Notes: generated by a model not told the origin, from the letters alone. A DNA stretch of 7,107 bases from an uncultured Collinsella sp. (GCA_900547855.1 URIK01000095.1:1-7107); one strand, 5' to 3'; positions 1 to 7,060 are shown, numbered from the stretch's first letter. Numbers and translations: made by a program.

Positions 1-47
1 GAGATTCATGAGCGTCTCGTGGGCTCGGAGATGTGTATAAGAGACAG
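1..47. other. Illumina Nextera adapter (P7 end, i7 index, read-2 transposon end)
   Basis: This is library sequence, not genome. Bases 1-5 (GAGAT) match the end of the P7 primer. Bases 6-13 (TCATGAGC) match, from memory, the Nextera XT i7 index N714. Bases 14-47 match the Nextera read-2 adapter, ending in the 19-bp Tn5 mosaic end at 29-47 (AGATGTGTATAAGAGACAG). Genomic sequence starts at 48. Reading the kinase frame through this stretch adds the false peptide CLLYTSPSPRD. Confidence 0.98.
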
Positions 48-1831
48 ATGTTATAGAAACCGGCGTTGTTGAGCGCGGTGACGGCGGCGGAGATGCTCTT
101 GCCGTACAGGTTGCCCGGGATGCTGGCCTTGCCGGACTTCTTGGCGATGACGACGGTGATCGTGGCACCGGGCTTCTGCTTGCCGCTAGGGTTCCAGCTA
201 ATTACGGTGCCCTCGGTAACCGAGTCGTTTTCCTGGTAGCTCACGTCGACGCCAAAGCCGGCCATGTCGAGAGCGTTGCGCGCCTGGGCCTCGGTCATGT
301 CGGTCAGATCGGGCACCGAGGTGGTGTCCGGGCCGCTGGAGACCTTGTACGAGATGGTCGTGCCCTTCTCGACCTCCTTGCCGGCAACAGTGCTCTGCTC
401 AAAGACCTGGCCTTCTTCGGCCTCATTGGCTTCCTCCGAAGCGCTGCCCTTCAGGCCCACGCTTGCCAGTGCGGCCTCGGCCTGGTCCTTGGTCAGGCCG
501 ACGAGCTGCGGAACCTCAACCTTCTCGGAGGGCTTGGGGCCCTTGGAGATTACCAGGTTCACCCTCGTGCCCTTGGCCTTCTTGGTGTTGCCGTTGGGGG
601 TCTGCTCGGCGACCTTTCCCTCGTCGACATCGTCGTTGTAGCTCTGGTCGACGGTGCCAACCTCAAGGCCGGCTTCCTTGATCAGCTCAATAGCGGTTTC
701 CTGGTCCTTGCCCAGCACGTCGGGCACCGTGACCTGTTCGCCACTGAACATGCCCGTGGCAAAGGCCACTACAACGCCAATTACGGCGACGGCGGCAATC
801 ACGGCGGCGATGATCTTGTTCTTGTTGGACTTAGGCTTCTCGACCTCGTAGGAGCCCGTGGAGCCCGAGACAGCGCTGCGGGCGGTGTTCTGACCGCTCA
901 CGCCCGAGACGGGACGAACCATAGCGCGCGTTGAGTCGGAAAGCTCGCGGGTCTTGGTAGCGCCCAGGTCGCCGGCGGCACCGATGATGCGCGTGGGCTC
1001 CGAGACGTTGACGGCACGGCCGGACAGGTAGCTGTTGAGCACCTGGCGCAGCTCGTCGGCCGTCTGGAAGCGGTTCGCCGGGTCCTTCTCCATGCACTTG
1101 AGGATGATGCGCTCCAGGTCGGCATCGACGCCGGAGTTGATCTGGCTCGGCGGGATGGGGAGCTCGTTGACCTGCTTGAGCGCGACCGAGATGGCATCGT
1201 CGCCGTCAAAGGGTACGCGGCCGGTGGCGCACTCGTACATGACGACACCCAGCGAGTAGATATCCGAGGTGGGGCCGAGGTCCTGGCCGCGGGTCTGCTC
1301 GGGGCTTACATAGTGGGCGGTGCCCAGCACGTTGTTATCCTGCGTGAGGTGGCTGTTCTTGGCGCGTGCGATGCCAAAATCCATTACCTTGATGTTGCCG
1401 TCGGGCAGCACCATGATGTTTTGCGGCTTAATGTCGCGGTGGATGATCTCGTGCTTGTGTGCGACCGAAAGCGCAGAGCTGATCTGCGAGCCGATCTGGG
1501 CGACCTTCTTGGGGTCGAGGGCGCCGTGGCTCTTGATGCCGCTCTTAAGGTCGGTGCCGCGCAGGTACTCCATGACGATGTAATAGGTGTCGCCGTCCTT
1601 GCCCCAATCGTAGACGCCCACGATATAGGGGGAGGAGAGACCGGCTGCTGCCTGGGCCTCCTGCTTAAAGCGTGCGGCGAAGGTTGCGTCGCCAGCATAC
1701 TGCGGCAGCATGATCTTGACGGCTACCGTGCGGTCGAGGACCTGGTCCTGTGCACGGTAGACGGTCGCCATGCCGCCTGTTCCCACCTTATCCTTGAGGA
1801 GGTATCTTCCCCCGAGGACCCTCTGTTCCAT
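48..1831 (-). CDS. pknB: PASTA-domain Ser/Thr protein kinase PknB, 3' end missing
   Basis: Membrane Ser/Thr kinase that couples cell-wall state to phosphorylation inside the cell. 594 codons are present and the frame is open to the adapter, so the C-terminus is lost. The kinase domain (about 1-275) has the Gly loop GTGGMATV (17-24), Lys39, Glu58, HRDIKPQN (131-138), DFG (151-153) and GTAHYVSPE (170-178), so it should be active. A cytoplasmic juxtamembrane stretch (276-339) with three TR-x-hydrophobic motifs leads to one membrane segment (340-362). Outside are PASTA repeats at about 367-431, 438-500 and 505-567, and the start of a fourth at 571. In the activation loop, Thr163 matches Thr171 of M. 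tuberculosis PknB, but its partner Thr173 is Asp165 here. The start at 1831 is chosen because AGGAG lies 5 nt upstream; an in-frame ATG at 1846 has no ribosome binding site. PASTA repeats bind muropeptides or lipid II in this family. Likely targets are the upstream cell-wall genes and itself. Confidence 0.96.
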
Positions 1832-1836
1832 TCCTG

Positions 1837-1841
1837 CTCCT
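1837..1841 (-). promoter_or_regulatory. Ribosome binding site of pknB
   Basis: AGGAG on the minus strand, 5 nt before the ATG at 1831-1829. It decides between two in-frame starts, because the other ATG (1846-1844) lies just upstream of this site and has no Shine-Dalgarno sequence of its own. Confidence 0.7.
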
Positions 1842-1859
1842 AACATAACTATTCGCTCA

Positions 1860-1885
1860 ACGATGTGTGTAGTACCTACGATGTG
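1860..1885. repeat. 8-bp direct repeat upstream of pknB
   Basis: ACGATGTG occurs at 1860-1867 and again at 1878-1885, an 18-bp period, in the untranslated stretch before the kinase. Between and partly overlapping them is an inverted repeat, GTAG-TAC-CTAC (1869-1879). The arrangement could be an operator, but the units are short and could be chance. No convincing -35/-10 pair was seen nearby. Confidence 0.3.
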
Positions 1886-1901
1886 GCCGCTGGGGCCGTG
1901 T

Positions 1902-1937
1902 GGCGCGTTGCCGCTAACTCTTAGGCCGCGGCGCGCC
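1902..1937 (-). other. GC-rich imperfect hairpin between the SEDS-PBP gene and pknB
   Basis: Inverted repeat. On the plus strand, GGCGCG (1902-1907) and CCGC (1911-1914) pair with GCGG (1928-1931) and CGCGCC (1932-1937). This gives a 10-bp stem with a 3-nt bulge and a 13-nt loop. No T-run follows on the transcribed minus strand, so it is not a standard intrinsic terminator. It could pause RNA polymerase, stabilise the upstream mRNA or lower kinase expression. The possible mini-ORF 1964-1914 ends at the base of its loop. Confidence 0.4.
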
Positions 1938-1964
1938 ATAAGTATCCGCTTTGATCATGGGCAT
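1914..1964 (-). CDS. Possible 16-codon ORF coupled to the SEDS-PBP stop
   Basis: A short ORF encoding MPMIKADTYGAPRPKS. Its ATG shares one base with the stop codon of the SEDS-PBP gene (TGATG), and AGGGAG lies 4 nt upstream inside the last codons of that gene. The stop (TAG, 1916-1914) falls in the GC-rich hairpin, so a ribosome translating it would cover the 5' arm. It could be a leader peptide that tunes kinase expression or a remnant of an older coupled start. The AGGGAG also just encodes Gln-Gly-Ala, so chance is a serious alternative. The peptide resembles no family I know. Confidence 0.2.
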   Translation of the reverse strand: MPMIKADTYGAPRPKS

Positions 1965-4834
1965 CACGCTCCCTGTGCGGCGAGCGCCGCGGTCAGGACG
2001 ATGCCGGCGATCTTGGCCGCCTCGACGTCGTGTTTGTCGTAATCCTCCAGGGCCACCGAGATGGCAACCGTGGGTGAATCGTAAGGTGCAAAGCCAACAA
2101 ACATAGAGTTGACGTTGGTGCCGCCGGTCTCGGCCGAACCGGTCTTGCCGGCAACCTTGACGCCCGGAATCTGGGCATCGGTGCCGGTACCGGACTGGAC
2201 GACGGCGAGCATGGCCTGCTTGACCTGGTCGGCCGTGGCAGAGCTGACAGCCTGGCCCAGCGAGCGGGACTGCGTAGTCTTAACCACGGTTCCGTCCGGG
2301 GCGAGTATCTGGGACACAAAGAACGGGTCCATGACCACGCCGCTGTTGGCGATAGCGGCAGCGATCACGCAATTCTGCATAACGGTGGTCTGCGGGCCAG
2401 GCGTGTGGTCCATGCCGACGGGCTGGCCGGCGCCTGCCCAAGCGGTCTCCCACTCGGTCATAAGCGACGGGTCGGCCATGATGGAAGCCGCGGTGGTCAG
2501 ATCCTGACCGAGCTTTTGACCGTAGCCAAAGGCGTTGGCAAACTGGACGAGCGAGCTGGCACCGACCTCATTTGCCACCTGGCCAAAGACGACGTTGGAC
2601 GACACGGCGAAGGCCTGCTGCAGGCTGATGGTGCCGTAGCTCTCGTTGGCAGAGTTGGTGACCGGCGCGTTGCCAATATCCATGGAGCCGGGCGCCTGGT
2701 ACGTGCTGGTAAGGCTGGCGGTGCCGGTTTCGAGCGCCGCGGAGAGCGTGACGACCTTAAAGGTCGAGCCCGGGGTGTACAGCGCGTCCATGGCACGGTC
2801 GTACATGGAACCGTCCTCGCCGCCGCCCGACTGGAGCAGCGCATCGATGTTGGTGTTGTCGTAGGTGGGCGAGCTTGCGCACGCAAGGACCGCACCGGTG
2901 CGCGGATCCATGACCACCACAGCGCCCTTAAAGCCCTTGAGCGCCTGCTCGGCAGCCGTCTGGATGCGCGAGTCGATGGTGAGCTTGACGGTATTGCCCG
3001 GCTGGGTCTGCCCCGCGAGCGACGCGATGGCGTTGTTCCAGCTGGAGTAATCCTTGGAGCCGGTGAGCGTATCGTTCATGACGCTCTCGATGCCGGCGGT
3101 GCCGTATTGCTGGCTCACGTAGCCCACCACGTGCGCGGCCATGTTGCCGTTGGGGTAGGAACGGGCGTAGGTGCCGTCCTCCTGCTGCAGCGACTCGGCT
3201 AGTGTCACACCGTCGGACGTGATGATGGAGCCACGCTGGATGTACTTGGAGCGGGCGATGGTGTGGTTGTTGGTCGGCATGTCCTGATAGTCCTTCGCCT
3301 TGATGACTTGGACATAGGTGAGGTTGCCGATAAGGATGGCGAACAGCGCCGTAAAGGCAAACACGGCACGAGTCAGACGGTTGGCAAGTGCCACGCGGCC
3401 GAGCACGCCGGACTCTGGCGTGTCGAGCAGGCGACGACGCATGCGAGAACCCGCGGAGTGGTTGCCGTGGCTGTAGGAAGGCGCGTTGGCAAAACGCGTA
3501 CCGGTCGGGGCGGCGGCGGATGCGACCTGGTCATCGGTGATGGCAGCCATGGTGCCGGTGCCGGTGAGTTCGGCTTCGCGTCCGGTTGCCTCGTCGCCGG
3601 CGCGCAGCAGCAGCGCGACGATGATAAAACTCGCCAGCAGCGAAGAACCGCCCTGGCTCATAAAGGGCAGGGTGACGCCGGTCAGCGGGATTAGGCGGGT
3701 TACGCCGCCAACGATTAAGAATGCCTGGAAGCTGATGGCCGCCGTAAGGCCGGTCGCGCTAAAGGCGGCAAGGTCGGACTTGGCGCGGGCTGCCGTGGTG
3801 AGGCCGCGCACGGCAAAAAGCATAAACAGGATGAGCACGGCGCCGCCGCCCAAAAGGCCCATTTCCTCGCCGATGGCCGAGAAGATAAAGTCGGACTCGA
3901 CGACGGGGATGTTGTTTGCCATGCCGTTGCCAATGCCGACGCCAACCAGGCCGCCGTCAGCCAGCGAGTAAAGTGACTGTACGATCTGGTAGCCCTGGCC
4001 CTGGGCGTCCTTAAACGGATCGACCCAGACCTGAAAGCGCACCTGCACGTGCGACAGGAACTTGTAGGCGCCCACGGCTCCAACGGCCAGCAGCGCAAGG
4101 CCGATGATGACGTACGAAAAGCGTCCCGTGGCAACATAGAGCATCAGCAAAAAGATGGTGTAGAACAGGACGGCCGAGCCCAGGTCGCGTTCGAAGACGA
4201 CGATGAGCAGGCACACGCCCCACACGGCAAACAGCGGCAGCAGCAGGCGGAAGCGCGGAATCTTGAGGCCCAGGATCTTGCGGTTGGAGATGGAGAGCAG
4301 CTCGCGGTTCTCGGCCAGATAGCCTGCCAGGAACAAGACGATGAAGACCTTGGCGAACTCGCCGGGCTGGATGGTGAAGCCCGCGATGCGAATCCACAGC
4401 TTGGAGCCCGAGATCGTGGTGCCGATAAAGATCGGCAGCATCAGCAGGATGATGCCGATAATGCCAAAGGTGTACTTGTAGCGCATGACCACGTCGAGGT
4501 TCTTGACCAGTGCGAGCGTTCCCACCATGAGCGCCACCGAGACAAACAAGATGATGAGCTGCGAGATGGCGAGGTCAGGGGCCAGGCGCGTCACGAATGT
4601 GATGCCGATGCCCGAGAGCACAAAGACGATGGGCAGGATGGCGGGGTCGGCGCCGGGCGCCAGGATGCGCACGGCGATATGCGCCGCGGCGAAGGCGGCG
4701 AACAGGCCGATCGGCACGGCGAGCGTCTCAAAGGAAATCGTGGCACCCGCGGTGAGCACGTACATCGCATAGAGCAGGATGACGGGGAACGCCGAGGCGA
4801 TGAGCAAGAGCAGTTCGGTGTTGCGGCGACTCAT
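1964..4834 (-). CDS. RodA/FtsW-type SEDS glycosyltransferase fused to a PbpA-type class B PBP
   Basis: One 956-residue protein with both halves of a peptidoglycan synthase. Residues 1-412 are a SEDS polymerase with about 10-12 membrane segments. It shows QPGEFAK (156-162), ERDLGSAVLF (215-224), the loop DPFKDAQGQGYQIVQS (272-287) that should hold the essential aspartate (Asp272 or Asp276), ESDFIFSAIGEEMG (313-326) and PFMSQGGSS (390-398). A cytoplasmic Ala/Gly/Ser/Thr-rich linker (413-487) leads to a membrane segment (about 488-510) and an extracellular class B PBP with a pedestal region and a transpeptidase domain: STFK (690-693, nucleophile Ser690), SSN (745-747) and KTG (897-899). Topology fits, since SEDS proteins end in the cytoplasm and PBPs start there. 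The start at 4834 has AAGGGAG 8 nt upstream; an in-frame ATG at 4960 would overlap the phosphatase gene by 110 bp and adds only a Pro/Arg/Lys-rich tail. No PASTA domain follows. The halves match neighbouring rodA and pbpA in mycobacteria, so a RodA-PbpA name fits better than FtsW-FtsI. Confidence 0.95.
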   Translation of the reverse strand: MSRRNTELLLLIASAFPVILLYAMYVLTAGATISFETLAVPIGLFAAFAAAHIAVRILAPGADPAILPIVFVLSGIGITFVTRLAPDLAISQLIILFVSVALMVGTLALVKNLDVVMRYKYTFGIIGIILLMLPIFIGTTISGSKLWIRIAGFTIQPGEFAKVFIVLFLAGYLAENRELLSISNRKILGLKIPRFRLLLPLFAVWGVCLLIVVFERDLGSAVLFYTIFLLMLYVATGRFSYVIIGLALLAVGAVGAYKFLSHVQVRFQVWVDPFKDAQGQGYQIVQSLYSLADGGLVGVGIGNGMANNIPVVESDFIFSAIGEEMGLLGGGAVLILFMLFAVRGLTTAARAKSDLAAFSATGLTAAISFQAFLIVGGVTRLIPLTGVTLPFMSQGGSSLLASFIIVALLLRAGDEATGREAELTGTGTMAAITDDQVASAAAPTGTRFANAPSYSHGNHSAGSRMRRRLLDTPESGVLGRVALANRLTRAVFAFTALFAILIGNLTYVQVIKAKDYQDMPTNNHTIARSKYIQRGSIITSDGVTLAESLQQEDGTYARSYPNGNMAAHVVGYVSQQYGTAGIESVMNDTLTGSKDYSSWNNAIASLAGQTQPGNTVKLTIDSRIQTAAEQALKGFKGAVVVMDPRTGAVLACASSPTYDNTNIDALLQSGGGEDGSMYDRAMDALYTPGSTFKVVTLSAALETGTASLTSTYQAPGSMDIGNAPVTNSANESYGTISLQQAFAVSSNVVFGQVANEVGASSLVQFANAFGYGQKLGQDLTTAASIMADPSLMTEWETAWAGAGQPVGMDHTPGPQTTVMQNCVIAAAIANSGVVMDPFFVSQILAPDGTVVKTTQSRSLGQAVSSATADQVKQAMLAVVQSGTGTDAQIPGVKVAGKTGSAETGGTNVNSMFVGFAPYDSPTVAISVALEDYDKHDVEAAKIAGIVLTAALAAQGA

Positions 4835-4842
4835 AAGCGGCA

Positions 4843-4849
4843 CTCCCTT
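4843..4849 (-). promoter_or_regulatory. Ribosome binding site of the SEDS-PBP fusion
   Basis: AAGGGAG on the minus strand, 8 nt before the ATG at 4834. It lies entirely in the 16-bp gap after the phosphatase stop (4853-4851) and fixes the start of the fusion. Confidence 0.75.
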
Positions 4850-4850
4850 T

Positions 4851-6749
4851 CTAATTCTTATCGGAGGCTTCGGCCTCGGCTGACTGTTCGGCGGTTTTCT
4901 CGGAATCTGACTCGGAGGTGGATTCCTGATTGGTGTTGTCGCGAATCGTTTGCGCGTCAATCACCTGACGGGTCTGCTCCTCGTCAATCTGATGTCGGTA
5001 CTTGGAAATGGTGTCCTGCGCATCGTCGACACTCGTTTGCGGAATTCCTGCCTTCAGGCGGTTTTGCGTGTCTTCGGGCAGGTCGGACAGCTTGATGCTG
5101 GTTTCGCTCTCGAGCCAGTGGAGCTCGACCCCGAGCGTCTTGCCGGGCAGGCCGCGCCAGACGGCGACATTGCCGTGGGAGGTTCCCAAGTAATAGGAGC
5201 CGGTGATGCCCGTGTATGCCCAGATGCCTGCTACCAGCACAAAGACAAGGGCCAAGATGGCGGCGATGGTGACATTGCGGCGTCGGACGCGTTTTGCCTC
5301 GCGCATGACGCCGTCGTCGACCAGGTCGACGACCACCACGGTCACATTGTCGTGGCCGCCGGCGGCGAGTGCCGCGTCCACCAAGTTGTCGACACAGATC
5401 TGTGCGCTCGAGGACTGCGTTGCGATGTTCTCGATATCGCTATCGGGAATCATGCTCGAAAGACCATCGGAGCACAGAATCAGGCGGTCGCCTTCCTCGA
5501 TGTGCAGGGTAAAGTGGTCGGCATACATGGCGGGATCCGAGCCCAGCGCGCGGGTGATGACCGAGCGGTTGGGGTGGACGCGGGCCTCGTCGGCCGTAAT
5601 CTCGCCGGCATCCACGAGCTCCTCCACGTAGGAGTGGTCGCGGGTCACGCGGATGAGCGTACCCTCGTGGAGCAGGTAGGCGCGCGAGTCGCCCACGTGG
5701 GCGATGGCGAGCGTGTCGTTTTCGATGTAGGCGCAGGTGGCCGTGCATCCCATGCCGGGTTTGCCCAGGCCGTTGAGGGCGGCCTCGATCACGGCGGCGT
5801 TGGCGGCCTCGACGGCTGCGGCCAGGCGCGCGGCGTCGGCGGACTGCGGTGCCGTCTTGGCGATGGTCTCGACGGCGATGGAGGATGCCACCTCGCCGGC
5901 GGCGTGTCCTCCCATGCCGTCGCACACGCAAAAGAGCGGCGACTGCACCAGATAGGAGTCCTCGTTGTGCGGGCGTACGCATCCGACGTCGGAGCGGGCG
6001 CCCCACATAAGCTGCGTGGTGGTGCCGGCGTCGTAGGTCGAGTCGGTCTCGATGCGCTCGTCGGTCAGCGGCTCGAAGCTCATGGTCGAGCCGGGATCTT
6101 TGAGCTTTGCCTCCACGGCCGCGACATCGATCTCGGCGGTGTCGCCGGGGGAGACGGTGTCGGCATCGTCTCCCGACTCGGCGTCGGAGACGTCCGGAAG
6201 GTTGAGATCTTCGGTTACGCGGTCGGCGGGATCGCCGTCCTGCTGCGGCTCGACAGCCGTCGGCTCGGGCGTCGCAAAGTGCGACGGCACGGGCGCGCTC
6301 TGAGGTTGAGCGGAGGGCTCGGGAGCTGCGGCGGGCGCGGCAACGGGCTGCTCGACTTCGGCAGGCGTTGCGGGCGCGGATGCCGCCTCGCTTGCCGGGG
6401 CGACGGGGAATACCGGCGCGGCAGGCTCGGGGGCTGCAAACACGGCAGCGCTCTCGTTAATCGCCTCGGCGACGGGCTCGGCAAAGTGAGCCGGTGCGGG
6501 CGTTGCCTCCGGTTCCGCGGACGGCTCGGCAGCGTGCGCCCCGATGGGGGCGTCGAGCTGCTCGGTGTCGGCGTCCTCGTCATCGACGAGTGCCGGATAT
6601 TCTTGAGTTACATGCGAAAGAGGCAGGGAGAACACGGTGTCCTCGGGCTCCACGGTCGCAGGGCGCGCCGGAGCGGCATGGGCCGGCGCAGCTGCGGGGG
6701 CAGTTGGCGTCTCGGGCATGGTTGCGGACTTGTTCTCCTCGTCGATCAT
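4851..6749 (-). CDS. pstP: Membrane-anchored PP2C Ser/Thr phosphatase (PstP/Stp1 type) with long N-terminal extension
   Basis: Mn/Mg-dependent phosphatase that reverses PknB phosphorylation; 632 residues. The PP2C domain (about 248-478) has RSDVG (252-256), HNEDS (261-265), DGMGGHAAGE (277-286), VGDSRAY (352-358), RDHS (370-373), ITRALG (398-403), CSDGL (426-430) and GGHDNVTVVVV (464-474). Metal ligands Asp277, Asp428 and Asp467 are present. A basic patch (REAKRVRRR) precedes one membrane segment (about 493-515), then an outer domain with YYLGTSHGNVAVWRGLPG (519-536) and an acidic tail, as in mycobacterial PstP. Unusual is the region before the catalytic domain: about 240 residues rich in Ala, Pro and Glu, with a repeated A/S-HFA-x-P motif, where PstP normally begins within a few residues of the domain. 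The start at 6749 overlaps the FHA stop (ATGA) and has GAAGGTG 8 nt upstream; Met11 has a poorer signal. Part of an operon with the FHA and SEDS-PBP genes. Confidence 0.96.
   Translation of the reverse strand: MIDEENKSATMPETPTAPAAAPAHAAPARPATVEPEDTVFSLPLSHVTQEYPALVDDEDADTEQLDAPIGAHAAEPSAEPEATPAPAHFAEPVAEAINESAAVFAAPEPAAPVFPVAPASEAASAPATPAEVEQPVAAPAAAPEPSAQPQSAPVPSHFATPEPTAVEPQQDGDPADRVTEDLNLPDVSDAESGDDADTVSPGDTAEIDVAAVEAKLKDPGSTMSFEPLTDERIETDSTYDAGTTTQLMWGARSDVGCVRPHNEDSYLVQSPLFCVCDGMGGHAAGEVASSIAVETIAKTAPQSADAARLAAAVEAANAAVIEAALNGLGKPGMGCTATCAYIENDTLAIAHVGDSRAYLLHEGTLIRVTRDHSYVEELVDAGEITADEARVHPNRSVITRALGSDPAMYADHFTLHIEEGDRLILCSDGLSSMIPDSDIENIATQSSSAQICVDNLVDAALAAGGHDNVTVVVVDLVDDGVMREAKRVRRRNVTIAAILALVFVLVAGIWAYTGITGSYYLGTSHGNVAVWRGLPGKTLGVELHWLESETSIKLSDLPEDTQNRLKAGIPQTSVDDAQDTISKYRHQIDEEQTRQVIDAQTIRDNTNQESTSESDSEKTAEQSAEAEASDKN
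6015..6719 (-). other. Ala/Pro/Glu-rich N-terminal extension of the phosphatase
   Basis: Codons 11-245 of the PP2C gene. Residues 13-165 are mostly Ala, Pro, Glu, Val and Ser, probably disordered, with PAPAHFAEPVAEA (85-97) and PVPSHFATPEPTA (153-165) as diverged copies. Residues 166-245 are acidic and more varied (EDLNLPDVSDAESGDDADTV, EIDVAAVEAKL). Acidic Thr sites such as PEDTVFSL (Thr38) and DADTEQLD (Thr62) could be kinase targets. It lies on the cytoplasmic side. No signal peptide or domain was recognised. Confidence 0.75.
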
Positions 6750-7060
6750 CGACGGTTCACCTTCATGACCACGTCGCCAATCTGGACTTCGTCGCCCTCA
6801 CGCAGCGTCGCGGGCTCCACGAGTTGGCGGCCGTTGACGAGCGTGCCGTTAAGCGAGTTGAGGTCCTCGATGATGAGCGCCGGGCCCTGCAGCGAAAAGC
6901 GCGCGTGCGAGGCTGAAACGAACGGTTCGTTGATGCAGATGTCCGAAGATGGCGAGCGACCGACGATGACGGGGCCGAGCATGTCTACGTGGATGCCGCG
7001 GATACCGCGCGGACCCTTGTCCACATCGATCGTCCAGATAGCCGAGTCGCGGCGCTGTCC
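6746..7060 (-). CDS. FHA-domain protein (FhaB-like), 5' end missing
   Basis: The last 104 residues of a cytoplasmic phospho-Thr binding protein. The FHA domain has the expected binding residues: GRS (34-36 of the fragment), S-x-x-H (Ser49, His52) and NGT-x-VNG (71-77), so it should bind phospho-Thr peptides. The domain ends at the C-terminus (VMKVNRR). The position directly upstream of the phosphatase matches fhaB of mycobacteria, but the N-terminus, which separates FhaB from FhaA-like proteins, lies outside the fragment. The first true codon is GGA at 7060-7058; an apparent start MYKRQ just before it is adapter sequence. The TGA stop overlaps the phosphatase ATG. The likely role is to recruit PknB-phosphorylated proteins to the cell-wall machinery. 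Confidence 0.93.
   Translation of the reverse strand, partial: GQRRDSAIWTIDVDKGPRGIRGIHVDMLGPVIVGRSPSSDICINEPFVSASHARFSLQGPALIIEDLNSLNGTLVNGRQLVEPATLREGDEVQIGDVVMKVNRR
6758..6764 (-). promoter_or_regulatory. Ribosome binding site of the phosphatase gene
   Basis: GAAGGTG on the minus strand, 8 nt before the ATG at 6749 and inside the last codons of the FHA gene. With the ATGA overlap it suggests coupled translation. Confidence 0.55.

Noticed and set aside
29..47. Tn5/IS50 ends as a natural mobile element
   Set aside because: The 19-bp mosaic ends at 29-47 and 7061-7079 are joined to complete Nextera adapters and index bases, so they come from library preparation.
1902..1937. Intrinsic terminator after the SEDS-PBP gene
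   Set aside because: The stem is GC-rich, but the minus strand continues ACACGGCCCC with no T-run.
2405..3202. Plus-strand frame of 265 codons, and another at 1313-1843
   Set aside because: Both are antisense to the transpeptidase domain or to the kinase domain, whose catalytic motifs are intact on the minus strand.
3397..3598. The fusion as an assembly error or frameshift joining two genes
   Set aside because: The frame is continuous, the linker is plausible cytoplasmic sequence, and neither internal ATG (3550, 3442) has a ribosome binding site. Reads from other strains would settle it.
4835..4960. An earlier in-frame start for the SEDS-PBP fusion at 4960
   Set aside because: It would add 42 Pro/Arg/Lys-rich residues read out of frame from the end of the phosphatase gene, while the ATG at 4834 has a strong ribosome binding site at normal spacing.
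4049..5095. A 348-codon open frame on the plus strand
   Set aside because: It is antisense to the SEDS half of the fusion and to the phosphatase tail. The Gln/Asp/Arg-rich product has no recognisable domain and no ribosome binding site was noted.
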